Assembly: GCA_023433505.1 (NCBI GenBank)
Contig: JAEZCO010000094.1
Location: forward strand, 62,001-126,000
Direction of reading: 5' to 3'
Length of the DNA: 64,000 nt
From: Bacillota bacterium
GTDB taxonomy: Bacteria; Bacillota; Clostridia; Acetivibrionales; DTU013
Below are positions 1-9,636 of this stretch, piece by piece. The notes beneath the pieces are model-generated. The model ran no database searches. It was not told the origin of the DNA and saw only the letters and a program-made list of their open reading frames with translations. Both the position numbers and the translations under genes were made by a program. Each line of letters starts with the position of its first letter. Positions within the stretch are counted from its first letter, which is position 1.

Positions 1-1091
1 ACCTTCGGCTTAAAGGTTATGTCAAACAAGTCGGCGTTTCCGTTTATTGCATTTTCCTGTCCGAGGTTTGCCAGAATAAGCTTTACTTTCCCTTCATCAG
101 GCTTGTCGGTGACCCCCTGCAGTACGGTGCCTTCCCTTACCGGTTCCGCACTCACAAATTCAAATATACCGCTGTCATAGCTGATAGTTATATCCTGCGC
201 GGATATGTCCCGCACTCCTGCCAGCCCGCAGGTCAGGACGAAGGGAATCCCTTCGGTGGCCTGGTTGGGACCGGTCAGGGTCGCTGTTTGGCTGTTTGTA
301 ACCGTGACATATGCCAGTGCAGCTACCGATGTACCCTCCACACTCCCCCGCACTGTAAAAGTACCGGCTTGTGCATAACTTGCCGGGTCTACACTGTCCC
401 ACGTTACCGCTGCCTCTCCGGTAGAGCCGTCTTTCCAAAATATACTGACCCTCGGTGGCAAAACCGGTGCATATCCTGCAGCGGTCGTAATATTGACGGG
501 ATCAATTCTGTCGACGGTATTCGCCTCTCCCCATGCCTCAAATTCATAAAGGCTGGCTGCCGCCGCACTGTCGTCGTTGATCTCCATCCTTATATACCTT
601 GCGGATACGGGCGTATTCAGCTTGTATACCATAATGTCGGCAGCTTGAGAGGGAGACTTGGTACTGACCCACACACCGGACCAGTCGGTTCCGTTGGAGC
701 TTACTTTTATCGTGAAAGCTCCGGTATTGCTATTGGTCTCTTTTGTCCCTGTGTTATATAAAACAAACGTACTTATTCTATTTGTGACACCCATGTCACC
801 CTGCCACCATTTCGGTCCGTTTTCGGTATCGTGCCATTTGGTAGCATAATTCCCATCCGTCAATTTGAAAGCATCTTCGCTTGGGCCGGCGGCGTCCGAG
901 CACGATGCGGCGGCTCCGGACAACACATTCGAACCGCCGGGGGTGATCTTGATGCTTATATCCTTTCCTGTAACCGTTATATCATACTCTTCGCCGATCT
1001 GAACGGTGGAATTATCTGCAAAGACGACACCCGTCCAGCTCATGAAGCTGATTACCATCGTGATGATCAAAAAACCGATTTTCAGTTTCAT
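1..1091 (-). CDS. Secreted discoidin / Ig-like / cohesin-domain protein (3' end outside window)
   Basis: The reading frame starts at the ATG ending at 1091 and stays open to the left edge, so the C-terminus is missing. It begins with a signal peptide (MKLKIGFLIITMVISFMSW..., cleavage near VFA-DN). Next comes an F5/8 type C (discoidin) carbohydrate-binding-like domain (roughly residues 50-180, with a DGNYATKWH motif), then a bacterial Ig-like domain (about 185-255, ending in GTFTVRGSVEG), then a cohesin-like domain (from about 265, GVRDISAQDITISYD). The Ig-cohesin block is clearly paralogous to the one in the esterase just upstream. It is probably an exported cell-surface or cellulosome-like carbohydrate-binding protein; any catalytic domain would lie in the missing part. 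Same strand as the esterase, 130 bp apart, with a hairpin between them. Confidence 0.8.
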   Translation of the reverse strand, partial: MKLKIGFLIITMVISFMSWTGVVFADNSTVQIGEEYDITVTGKDISIKITPGGSNVLSGAAASCSDAAGPSEDAFKLTDGNYATKWHDTENGPKWWQGDMGVTNRISTFVLYNTGTKETNSNTGAFTIKVSSNGTDWSGVWVSTKSPSQAADIMVYKLNTPVSARYIRMEINDDSAAAASLYEFEAWGEANTVDRIDPVNITTAAGYAPVLPPRVSIFWKDGSTGEAAVTWDSVDPASYAQAGTFTVRGSVEGTSVAALAYVTVTNSQTATLTGPNQATEGIPFVLTCGLAGVRDISAQDITISYDSGIFEFVSAEPVREGTVLQGVTDKPDEGKVKLILANLGQENAINGNADLFDITFKPK

Positions 1092-1150
1092 AATAACACC
1101 TCATTCAATTTCCAATGGGGGTCTGCCCCCATAATGACCTTCATTGGTTT

Positions 1151-1206
1151 ATCAGGGTGTCCCCTGATAAAGGGCTGTCTAAAAGTGGTCCTTTTGAGAC
1201 AGCCCT
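1151..1206 (-). terminator. Hairpins between esterase and discoidin genes
   Basis: A 10-bp perfect inverted repeat, AGGGCTGTCT (1171-1180) and AGACAGCCCT (1197-1206), with a further AAAAG/CTTTT pairing inside. A second small hairpin (ATCAGGG..CCCTGAT) lies at about 1151-1168. It sits just after the stop of the esterase gene and is a likely terminator or attenuator; the T tract is short on either strand. Confidence 0.6.
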
Positions 1207-1221
1207 TTTCAGCATCGCTTT

Positions 1222-3714
1222 TTAGTTGCCGAGTATTCTCATGGCTATGAAGGCCAATTCATAGAGCCCGATCTCACCATCGCCGTTGATATCGGCATGT
1301 TTGATGGAATCCCAGCCCGGATCTCCCGCTTTCATTCCATAATGGCTGGCAATGATTCCAAGGTCCCCTATGTCTATTCCGGAGATGTTGTTCAGGTTTC
1401 CTGTAGAGCCTGTGATCACAAGGCGCTGGAAGGCGCTCACCGCTGCGTTCAGGTCAGTTATCGCCTGGGAAACCTGCGCTGAAGTGGCAGGATTGTCCTT
1501 GACAACCGTAGCCGCTGCTATTGCTGTATTGAGTCTATCCTTTGCCCCTATCGGATACTGTCCTATGGCAATTCCCTCAACAGCATTGTCATAGACTGCC
1601 TGGGCGCCGACGATTGCCGTCGTCAATGCAGCTTTGTCGGTATCGAGTATTACCGCTGCACTGAATGCTGTTGATGCAGCTCTCAAAGCGGAAATGGCCT
1701 GTTCAAGGTCCGCGGACGTTGCCGACGCATCGTCCCTGACATCAATCGCGGCAGCGATGACAGCCTGGAAGGCGTCAGCCGCAGCCTGCGGGTAATCTCC
1801 GGGTTCTGCTCCTATCGTCGCGGCAGCAAGTTTTGCCTGCGCAGCCGTTATTGCAGCCGCTAGGGCGGTCTTATCCACAGCGTCTACGGATATGCCTGAG
1901 ACAGCCGCAAAGGAGACTTCACCGATTCCGGTAGCCAGTGCTGCGCGGGTGATGGCGACAGTACTGACTCCCTGGGCCTTTGAAACGAAGTCCAGCTTGA
2001 GGATGTCTGCTCTCCCGCTTATTGCGTTCTGCGCCCCGGTGCTGACAATGATGAACCTTACGGTCCCTTCCTCCGGCTTATTGACTGTCTGCTGGACCGA
2101 CGTGCCTTCAGGCAGCGCTGTGGCGCCTGTAAAGTCAAGCTTATCCTTGTCGTAGCTTACGGTTATATCCTGCGCGGATATGCCTTGCACTCCGCCCAGG
2201 CCGTATGTCAGGCTGAACGTTTCCCCCGTGCTTATCAAGCCGGGCCCAGCCAAAGACGCCACGGCTGAGCTTGTGACTGTTACGATGGCTTTAGCCTTCA
2301 AGGAAGTACCCTCCACCGTCCCCTGTACGTTAAACGTCCCGTCCGTTGCATAACTCATCGGGTCAATTGCATCCCATACTACGTTTGCCGGTGTGGTCGT
2401 TTGCTGGTCGCTCCAGTTCAGGGTCACCCGACCGGGAAGTACAGGTGCTACTCCTGCGGCTGTCGTGACATGGGTATCCTCAATGCCTGACACTTCCAGA
2501 AACGCTCTCGGCTGCCACAAATAGTCTCTGGCAAACATCGTGAACAACTGGCACCAGGTATTAAAGTCGTGGGCGCCGGCAACCACGAGATTCTTATAAT
2601 TCGCGTATCCGTTCAATGCGGCTACCGCGCTCTCAGTTGCCAGCCCGAAGTCCCATTTCCCGCCGCCAATGAGAATATAGCACGACTTCAGATTCGGAGT
2701 ATTTTTATTGACCGACGCGCCCAGGCTAAATATGCCGTAATATCCGAAGCGCAAAGGATTATTGTTTATGATGTTTGTCGTCATTGACCCGCCCATGGAC
2801 AGACCGGCAAAAGCCCGATCCATCCGATTTTTGGACACATTATACTGACTCTCGACAAACGGTATTATGATATTTTCCAAATTGTTATACGGAGAGTTTC
2901 CCATGTATGTAGAGTCTGTCGAAACAACGACGGCGGGCTCGGTAAGGCCATCCTGGAGCAGGTTGTCCATAATGACCGGTACGCTGCCGATGTTCATCCA
3001 GTCGGAGGCATCCTGTTGGGCGCCATGCTGCATGTAAATCGTTTTGTAGGGCTCCGCCCTGTTCGGATCATATCCGTACGGCAAATACACGCCCAGATAC
3101 CGCGCTTTGCCGCCGATCGGAGTGGGTATTGCCACATAGGACCACGTACCTTTTGTTCCATCGGTTCTGGGGTTTTCAATCACACGCGCCCCCATGGGTC
3201 CGTAGTTCTGTTTTTCCTCATCATAGGGCACATTCACCTTGTTAAAGGCACGCCTGGCGTTTCCTGTGAGCCCGTCCGGAGAGTATACCGGCGGATTTGC
3301 GGGGTCGGTCACCCATAGGTTGGTGTTGCCGTTCACGTAGAACCAGTATTGGTTGGCGCCGGCTGCAAGCGGTACGTCGATGACCCAATAGCCGCCGTCG
3401 CGCTTTTCCATCGGCGCCGAATACCCGCCGCCTCCGCGCATTAAACCGGGCCTGTACTCAGATGGCTGGTATACTTTCGTATCCGTGGTATCGACCCAGT
3501 TCTTCAACAGGATGTCGCCATTGAACGTCACGCTGGTAGCGGCTTCGTTCTGGTAAACAAACCGTACGGTGTAGCCGGTGGGCGAGCTGGAATCCTTCAT
3601 AACGGTCGGCCCTGGGACCAGGGTATCATCGGCGCTTGCATAACTAATCAAAGTAAACAGGAAGGCAAGACTCAAAATTACAGAAATAATTTTTTTGTAA
3701 GTTTTTCTTTTCAT
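1222..3714 (-). CDS. Secreted multidomain esterase with cohesin, FIVAR and dockerin parts
   Basis: 830 aa. A signal peptide (1-28) is followed by an N-terminal CBM48/E-set-like domain (about 35-165), a D-type esterase domain of the feruloyl/enterochelin esterase family (about 175-405) with nucleophile elbow GLSMGG (Ser306) and likely catalytic His382 (AGAHDF), an Ig-like domain (410-485), a cohesin-like domain (487-612), two FIVAR repeats (613-765) and a C-terminal dockerin (about 770-830) with calcium-loop motif DINGDGEIGLYE. It probably removes feruloyl or acetyl esters from arabinoxylan outside the cell. Carrying both a cohesin-like module and a dockerin on one chain is notable. It starts at an ATG with AAAGGAG upstream. 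It has its own promoter with a putative YesN site (4009-4071). Confidence 0.85.
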   Translation of the reverse strand: MKRKTYKKIISVILSLAFLFTLISYASADDTLVPGPTVMKDSSSPTGYTVRFVYQNEAATSVTFNGDILLKNWVDTTDTKVYQPSEYRPGLMRGGGGYSAPMEKRDGGYWVIDVPLAAGANQYWFYVNGNTNLWVTDPANPPVYSPDGLTGNARRAFNKVNVPYDEEKQNYGPMGARVIENPRTDGTKGTWSYVAIPTPIGGKARYLGVYLPYGYDPNRAEPYKTIYMQHGAQQDASDWMNIGSVPVIMDNLLQDGLTEPAVVVSTDSTYMGNSPYNNLENIIIPFVESQYNVSKNRMDRAFAGLSMGGSMTTNIINNNPLRFGYYGIFSLGASVNKNTPNLKSCYILIGGGKWDFGLATESAVAALNGYANYKNLVVAGAHDFNTWCQLFTMFARDYLWQPRAFLEVSGIEDTHVTTAAGVAPVLPGRVTLNWSDQQTTTPANVVWDAIDPMSYATDGTFNVQGTVEGTSLKAKAIVTVTSSAVASLAGPGLISTGETFSLTYGLGGVQGISAQDITVSYDKDKLDFTGATALPEGTSVQQTVNKPEEGTVRFIIVSTGAQNAISGRADILKLDFVSKAQGVSTVAITRAALATGIGEVSFAAVSGISVDAVDKTALAAAITAAQAKLAAATIGAEPGDYPQAAADAFQAVIAAAIDVRDDASATSADLEQAISALRAASTAFSAAVILDTDKAALTTAIVGAQAVYDNAVEGIAIGQYPIGAKDRLNTAIAAATVVKDNPATSAQVSQAITDLNAAVSAFQRLVITGSTGNLNNISGIDIGDLGIIASHYGMKAGDPGWDSIKHADINGDGEIGLYELAFIAMRILGN

Positions 3715-4008
3715 AACTACTCTCCTTTTTTAATTTTTCCCTTTGGATAAATGGCCGGTCTTATAGAAGACCCGATAGATAAACCAACGGAACCATCTCC
3801 CTTCTATCTAAATCCAGAAGTGGCATGATGAAGCTAATACGAAAAAAACGCATTCTTTTAGCAGGGAATTATATTCTTTTTAAGCAATTGTTGAAAAGGG
3901 TAATTATCGTACCCGATAGGAACTTTCCGTCTATTTTATTATTTTCAAACTCTCTGGTGTAATCTGCAGCCCCGCTGCAGTGATCATGAATTATATGACT
4001 ATAATTTT

Positions 4009-4071
4009 ATTATATATCAGCAGAAAAGAGCAGGGACTTAAATATTTTTACATTTAATTAATTATTTTTAC
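4009..4071 (-). promoter_or_regulatory. Putative YesN-dependent promoter of the esterase gene
   Basis: On the minus strand: GTAAAAAT (4071-4064), 12 nt, GTAAAAAT (4051-4044), 29 nt, then a -10 box TATAAT (4014-4009). There is no good -35 hexamer, as expected for an activator-dependent promoter. The same arrangement with identical spacings lies upstream of the sugar-binding protein gene (11134-11196). AraC-type regulators bind direct repeats about two helical turns apart, which fits the 20-nt period. The 5' leader to the ATG at 3714 would be about 290 nt; I see no gene in 3715-4008. Confidence 0.65.
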
Positions 4072-4096
4072 AACCGTAAAAGCTTGCGGCTATTTG

Positions 4097-5731
4097 CTAC
4101 AAAGTTTTGTTATACATCCTTTCATACTCGACGGGCGTAACATTTAAAACATCCTTAAAAACCTTGAAAAAATAGGTGTAATTATTGAAGCCTACTTCTT
4201 TTACAATATCCTTCAATTTAAGGTTTCTGGTTTCAATTATTTGCTTTGCATAGCTTACGCGAATATGATTCAGGTATTCCACAAAACCCATTCCGCTGTC
4301 TTCCTTAAAAACCCTGCTTAGATAGGAACTGTTGATGCCTATATATTCTGCCACTTCATTGAGCGACACATTTTTTGTGTAATTTTTTTGAATGTAGCTG
4401 ATTGCTTTTTTGGTATACTCGGAGTAATTCGCGCTTGCTTTCGCTTCTCCGATGATATCCGCCAGCTTACTATAAGACTTAAGGATCCATTCCCTCATTT
4501 CAATTAACGTTTCCAGTTTTTTCACACTATCATAGGGGATATCTTTATTGCAATATACCCTCTTTATATCAATGTCGGTCTCTCTGGCTACTCTGTTAAC
4601 AATGTTAATAAGCTCGGCGCATATCATCTGCACGGAATTATAACTGAGTTTGTCATCAATGATTTTTGAGAAAACCATATCCAGACATTTTTCAATTTTT
4701 ACAGCATCCTGGGCCTTTAAAGCTTCGATGATGTTCTTTTCCTCCGTTAGTCCCAAGCTTATGTATTCATTGTGCAAACCGGTGCGTGAGGCTTCGTCGA
4801 TTATTCTGTCCTTGCCCTTAAAGAACCTGTCCTGAAGTACGACCTCAGTCTCCCTGAAATACTTGTGCACCTCCAGGACATCATTAAATATTTTGCTGTA
4901 ACTAAAACATGCGGTTATGTTCAGATACCTTTTGATGCTGGACTTTATCCTGCTAATGGTGGTAATGATGAGATTATAGGTATACATATCGCTTCGCAGA
5001 TTGCCAAATGAAAATATCACTACGAATTTACCGGCTTGGAGGTGTGATACCACCGCTTTTATATTTCCTTTCAATATTTCAGCAGTGATAACCTCTACCG
5101 AGGATATCAGTTTATCTGTTTCAGCAGACGAAAACTTTTCATGAATGCTGGTATAGTCGTCTATTTCAAATAAAATTATGGCTAAGCCCTTATTTTCTAT
5201 GTCCAGCTTTAATTCGGCAATCTTTCGCAGGATTTCATCCTTTTCTTTGACAGCTCCCTGTACCAGCTGATATATAAATTTTTGCCGCAGCAAAGTCCTG
5301 CTTTCGTTAATCTGCTCTTCCAGCATACTTTTCCGGGCGTGTTCCGAGAGTTCCTCCATCAGCTTTTCTTTTGCAGCTTTCAAAATCCCCAGCAGGACCT
5401 GCGCATTAAGGAAATGCTTTAAAACATAGTCAACCGCGCCATACTTCATGCTCCTTCTAACATAATCAAATTCCTGGTATCCACTCAAAACCAGTACCTT
5501 TATTTGAGGATAGTTTTTGCTCAAGTATTCGATCAGGGTTATTCCGTCCATCACCGGCATACTCATGTCGGTAATTACGATTTCCGGCATGGTTTCCATG
5601 ATAAGCTGTATCGCCTCTTCTCCATTCATCGCTTCCCCGCATATCTCATAGCCGTTTTTCTCCCAATCGATCAATATCTTGATATTTGTTCTTGCAATGC
5701 TATCATCATCGACAAGCAATACTTTTATCAT
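4097..5731 (-). CDS. YesN-like response regulator, AraC-type output
   Basis: 544 aa from the ATG at 5731; the GTG three bases upstream is too close to the GGGAGG site. It has an N-terminal receiver domain (residues 1-125) with acidic pocket VDDD and phospho-acceptor Asp55 (IVITDMSMP), a long central region typical of YesN proteins, and two AraC helix-turn-helix motifs in the last about 100 residues (NEVAEYIGINSSYLSRVFK and the YFFKVFKDVLNVTPVEYE tail). It lies 13 bp after its cognate kinase gene. It most likely activates the importer and esterase promoters that share the GTAAAAAT direct repeats. Confidence 0.92.
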   Translation of the reverse strand: MIKVLLVDDDSIARTNIKILIDWEKNGYEICGEAMNGEEAIQLIMETMPEIVITDMSMPVMDGITLIEYLSKNYPQIKVLVLSGYQEFDYVRRSMKYGAVDYVLKHFLNAQVLLGILKAAKEKLMEELSEHARKSMLEEQINESRTLLRQKFIYQLVQGAVKEKDEILRKIAELKLDIENKGLAIILFEIDDYTSIHEKFSSAETDKLISSVEVITAEILKGNIKAVVSHLQAGKFVVIFSFGNLRSDMYTYNLIITTISRIKSSIKRYLNITACFSYSKIFNDVLEVHKYFRETEVVLQDRFFKGKDRIIDEASRTGLHNEYISLGLTEEKNIIEALKAQDAVKIEKCLDMVFSKIIDDKLSYNSVQMICAELINIVNRVARETDIDIKRVYCNKDIPYDSVKKLETLIEMREWILKSYSKLADIIGEAKASANYSEYTKKAISYIQKNYTKNVSLNEVAEYIGINSSYLSRVFKEDSGMGFVEYLNHIRVSYAKQIIETRNLKLKDIVKEVGFNNYTYFFKVFKDVLNVTPVEYERMYNKTL

Positions 5732-5744
5732 CACCTATGCCTCC

Positions 5745-7628
5745 CTACGAAATGATCGGAATGGATAATTCAACCGTCGTATAAAGATTCGGCACACTTT
5801 CTATCTGCAGCCCGTATGTGCATCCGTAATTCATCCGGATCCTGTCGTTGACATTATTGATCCCAATGCCGCTGAAGCTGCGCTTTTTATCCTTATGGTC
5901 CGCTGCAGCCAGCGTGTTTAATTTGTCATAGGGTATGCCCACCCCATTATCGGTGACCGAAATTTTTAATACACCCTCATATATAAAGCCTTTGATAACA
6001 ATGAGTTCCTGTTCCACCTTTGATTTTGTACCATGGATAATGGAGTTTTCAACAATCGGCTGTATCAGGAATTTTAATATCTTATAGTCAAGTATATCCT
6101 CCTCGATCTCAAACACCACTTTGAATTTATCATAATAGCGGTATTCCTGGATATTGATATAGCTTTTTATATATTCAATCTCCTGCCGCATCGTGATAAA
6201 ATCTCCCCCTTTCCCCATGCTTACATTCAGCAATTGAATCAAGGATGATACAATGGCTTCTATATTATCTGCCTTTTGGGCACTTGCCAGCCATTTGACG
6301 GTATTCAGGGTATTCGACAGAAAATGCGGGTTGATCTGCGCCTGAAGCGTCTCTATTTCCGCTTTCCGCTTTTGAATTTCCTGGTTTTTCACATCCTCCA
6401 TAAGGTTTTTTATTTCATTCAGCATTTTGTTAAAGTTGTCCGTCACTTCACCGATCTCATCGTTCGTCTTATCCAGCATGCTTATGGACAGGTTCCCTTT
6501 TTTCACCTCATTCATCGCCGATACCAATCGTTTTAAGGGCTTTGATATTGTAAGCGTAAAAATATAGGATAAAAAAACTGCCAATATGGAACACGCCAGG
6601 CTGAGAAGCAAGATATTACTGCGTATTTCCCTGGCTTCTGAATTTATGTATGACTTGGGTATTGTACTCACAACGTACCAGCCGGAGCTTTTTATCGGCG
6701 AAAATGCCACTAAATAGGCTTTTTTGTCCATCGTGATGCTAAACGTTTTATTGCCGCTTTCCTCTCTGGCAAGAAGCCCGCGCAGGAGCTGCGGGTCCCT
6801 GTACTTTTCTGCAACAGGGATCTGGGGATTTCTGCTGGAAACAACATTTCCATCCGAATCCATTACAAAGACATCGGCATCAAGGCCCATATTTGTATTT
6901 TGATAAATATCGGAAAAATACCGCTCGTTTGTGCGGATGATCAGTATGCCGATTCTTTCCCGGGTATCCAGGGAAAGAATTGCTCTGCCGAGCAGAATGC
7001 AATCACTTTTATTCATCTGTTCCGGGCTTGTGGCAAACTGTACCAGTCTTTCCTCAACATCCTTATTCAAGCCCTTCCAAACCGGGGTACCCTTTTTTTC
7101 AATTAACTGTGTTAAATAGGTATCCAGGAAATCCTTCTTGAAATTTAGCTTAAAACTCCTGTCATCGCCATATGCGGTTATTCTTCTGCCGCTATTGCTG
7201 AACAATAGCACATCCGAAACATCATGCAAAATAGAAAACTTTTTTACTAAATCGTCTTTAAGGGCAGATTCGATATTCCGGATTTCCCAATCCGACATAT
7301 GCTCATTGTTCATTAATACATCCTGGGTTAGCGCTGAAAGCGCTATGTCTACACTGTCATTTTCCAATCTGTCCAGCTCGGTTTTAATATTAACTCCGAC
7401 CTGGTTCATTACCTGCGCGGAATAGGTGCTGGTTTTATTTGTAATAGCAGTGACGGACTCCTTATAAGAAAAAAAACTGGTGATTGCAAGAGGTATCACA
7501 GAAAGAATAATAAATAGTACAATTAATCTTGGTTGTATTTTTGTATTTTGAATAAAAGAGACGCTTTGGGCAAAAAAGCTATTACATGCTTTCAGCAGCC
7601 TTTTGGGAAATGATAAAAACAATTTCAC
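5745..7628 (-). CDS. YesM-like sensor histidine kinase
   Basis: 627 aa with a GTG start behind GAAGGAAGGG. Two membrane helices (about 34-55 and 338-360) flank an extracellular dCache-like sensor; a HAMP linker follows, then a His_kinase/LytS-type domain with phospho-acceptor His435 in QINPHFLSNTLN and a HATPase_c domain with DNGVGIPYD and GIGINNV motifs. This family senses sugars or oligosaccharides, often with a nearby binding protein. It is positioned between the ABC permeases and its response regulator on the same strand, so binding protein, permeases, kinase and regulator probably form one transcription unit. Confidence 0.92.
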   Translation of the reverse strand: MKLFLSFPKRLLKACNSFFAQSVSFIQNTKIQPRLIVLFIILSVIPLAITSFFSYKESVTAITNKTSTYSAQVMNQVGVNIKTELDRLENDSVDIALSALTQDVLMNNEHMSDWEIRNIESALKDDLVKKFSILHDVSDVLLFSNSGRRITAYGDDRSFKLNFKKDFLDTYLTQLIEKKGTPVWKGLNKDVEERLVQFATSPEQMNKSDCILLGRAILSLDTRERIGILIIRTNERYFSDIYQNTNMGLDADVFVMDSDGNVVSSRNPQIPVAEKYRDPQLLRGLLAREESGNKTFSITMDKKAYLVAFSPIKSSGWYVVSTIPKSYINSEAREIRSNILLLSLACSILAVFLSYIFTLTISKPLKRLVSAMNEVKKGNLSISMLDKTNDEIGEVTDNFNKMLNEIKNLMEDVKNQEIQKRKAEIETLQAQINPHFLSNTLNTVKWLASAQKADNIEAIVSSLIQLLNVSMGKGGDFITMRQEIEYIKSYINIQEYRYYDKFKVVFEIEEDILDYKILKFLIQPIVENSIIHGTKSKVEQELIVIKGFIYEGVLKISVTDNGVGIPYDKLNTLAAADHKDKKRSFSGIGINNVNDRIRMNYGCTYGLQIESVPNLYTTVELSIPIIS

Positions 7629-7731
7629 TTACAACCCTTCCTTCGTAAAACGTTTTTAACCATGCTTGATCTAAAGTTTTCCACGAGGCTATTATAGCAG
7701 GTTTCAGCTCTAAAAAGAAAATATTTCCTGT

Positions 7732-8580
7732 CTATCCCTTGACGCCGCCAACCGTAAGTCCCTCAATAAAGGCCTTTTGGTTACACCAGAAGACGATCAT
7801 GATTGGGACGATTGACATAACTACACCAGACAGCAGCAAGTCATAATTATTTCCATAGGGAGTAATCAGTGACTGCAATCCTATGGGCAATGTAAGCATT
7901 TCATTTGAACGAAGCACGATCAGCGGCCATACGAAACCATTCCAGTTGCTCATTGCCAGCAGTATGGTCATTGCGCCAAAGGCAGGCAGCATCAATGGCA
8001 TCATTATCTTGAGGTAAATGCCGAACTCTGTGCAGCCGTCGATCCTCCCCGCATCCATGAATTCCTTTGAAAGCTTGCTCGCGTATTGTCTGAAAAAGAA
8101 TACCGCGAACGGTGATACGGCAAACGGCAAAATGACGCCCCCATACGTATCAATCAACTTGATTGTGATAGATAATTTGTATAAGGGCAAAATTAATATT
8201 TCAATCGGAATCATCATAACGATTAATATCAGGATAAAAAGAAAATTCCTGCCCTTGAATTGATACATTGCCAGGCCATAGCCCACCGAGGATGCAAGGA
8301 TTAAAGATAAAACCGTACCAAGGACGGTAATGGCAACGCTGTTCCTGTACCAGTACAGGTATATCCCGTCTTTACCTTCCCATAACAGCGTATAATTGTC
8401 AAAATTCATATTTCCAATATCCAGCTTCAGCGTTATCCCGTTTCGGATCATTTCCGAGCCGGGCTTGAAAGACGAAGATAGAAGAAAGAATAATGGCGCC
8501 AGGCAGAATAGGGCGAACGCAATCATTATTACCAGCAATGCGAAGCTGATCAGTCTTTTTTTATAGCGGCTTGATACCAT
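7732..8580 (-). CDS. Carbohydrate ABC transporter permease (MalG type)
   Basis: 282 aa, with six predicted membrane helices and the EAA loop of CUT1 permeases (MDAGRIDGCTEFGIYLKIMMP, about residues 180-205). The ATG at 8580 is preferred because AAGGAG lies about 10 nt upstream, while a GTG at 8589 overlaps that site. It is the second of two permease genes of the importer. No ATPase gene is present nearby, which is common for CUT1 systems that share an MsmX-type ATPase. Confidence 0.92.
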   Translation of the reverse strand: MVSSRYKKRLISFALLVIMIAFALFCLAPLFFLLSSSFKPGSEMIRNGITLKLDIGNMNFDNYTLLWEGKDGIYLYWYRNSVAITVLGTVLSLILASSVGYGLAMYQFKGRNFLFILILIVMMIPIEILILPLYKLSITIKLIDTYGGVILPFAVSPFAVFFFRQYASKLSKEFMDAGRIDGCTEFGIYLKIMMPLMLPAFGAMTILLAMSNWNGFVWPLIVLRSNEMLTLPIGLQSLITPYGNNYDLLLSGVVMSIVPIMIVFWCNQKAFIEGLTVGGVKG

Positions 8581-8581
8581 T

Positions 8582-9520
8582 TCAGTCACTCTCCTTCTTA
8601 AAGAAACCCGTAAGTGTCAGCTGGACCAGATTTAACAGCATAACAATACCGAGCAAGGTTATACCAACCGCGGAGCCCGCTCCAAGGTTATTTTCAAAAA
8701 AGCCCAACTGGTAGATCAGGCTCACCAGCGTCAAACCGATATCCCCCGGGGACCTTGGGCCAAATAATATGTACGATTCTGAAAACATTGCATAGCCGCC
8801 GTAGACACTGATTGTAACAACATATACTATCACCGGCTTAAGGCCAGGCACCGTAATCCGCAGAAACTTTTGCCATTCATTCGCGCCGTCGATTGAGGCG
8901 GATTCATACTGTTCCACCGGTATGCTCTGAAGTCCTGATAGAAAGTAGATAATGTTTACGCCAAGCCATCTCCAGGTACACAGAATAACCATGACCAGCA
9001 TCGCGGTATTCCCTTGCTGCAGCCAGGTTCTTTTGGGCACTCCAAAAGCTCCGAGGACCATGTTGACCAAAGTTGTATCCTGCTCGCCAAAAGCTAACCG
9101 GAAAAACAGCCCCGCAACAATCACGGAGGTCAAAGCCGGTAAAAAAAACGCAGAACGGAAAAAATTGCTGCCTATGGTTTTCTTACGGTTTAAAAATACA
9201 GCCAGTACCATTGGTAACGGCACTAAAACCAATATCGTCAAGAAAGTATACCGGGTTGTAACCCATAATGCGTTGAAAAAATGCTCATTGATCATGTTCT
9301 TATAGTTTTTAAGGCCTATAAAGGTCACGTCTTTCGGTCCAAGGATTTCCTGAAAACTCATTATTACGGTCGATATTATGGGATACAGGAAAAAAATCAA
9401 AAAAGAAAGGATAAAGGGTAAAACAAAAATATAGGGCGCGATTTTCTGTTGTTTAAGCCGTACGTCCTTACCGGCTTTTTTATGTAAATGCTCCGTAGCG
9501 CTAATTTTACGGGCAGTCAT
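8582..9520 (-). CDS. Carbohydrate ABC transporter permease (MalF type)
   Basis: 312 aa. A cytoplasmic N-terminal tail is followed by six membrane segments and the EAA motif (ESASIDGANEWQKFLRITVP, about residues 210-230). It forms the importer channel with the downstream MalG-type permease, whose start follows its stop codon directly. The closeness of GH51 arabinofuranosidase and esterase genes suggests the substrate is an arabinoxylan- or arabinan-derived oligosaccharide; this is inference from context. Confidence 0.92.
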   Translation of the reverse strand: MTARKISATEHLHKKAGKDVRLKQQKIAPYIFVLPFILSFLIFFLYPIISTVIMSFQEILGPKDVTFIGLKNYKNMINEHFFNALWVTTRYTFLTILVLVPLPMVLAVFLNRKKTIGSNFFRSAFFLPALTSVIVAGLFFRLAFGEQDTTLVNMVLGAFGVPKRTWLQQGNTAMLVMVILCTWRWLGVNIIYFLSGLQSIPVEQYESASIDGANEWQKFLRITVPGLKPVIVYVVTISVYGGYAMFSESYILFGPRSPGDIGLTLVSLIYQLGFFENNLGAGSAVGITLLGIVMLLNLVQLTLTGFFKKESD

Positions 9521-9546
9521 CCTAAAACCCCCTTACTGTCATAATT

Positions 9547-9590
9547 AAAATCTCCTCCTTTCAATTTGTGAATTGTCCAGAGGAGATTTT
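9547..9590 (-). terminator. Intercistronic hairpin after the sugar-binding protein gene
   Basis: An 11-bp perfect inverted repeat, AAAATCTCCTC (9547-9557) and GAGGAGATTTT (9580-9590), lies between the abundant binding-protein gene and the permease genes. Such structures usually reduce downstream expression or protect the 3' end of the upstream message. Confidence 0.6.
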
Positions 9591-9636
9591 ATTCAGCTGC
9601 CGAATCAAAAACCTGCCTAGAGGATCAAATTACCGT

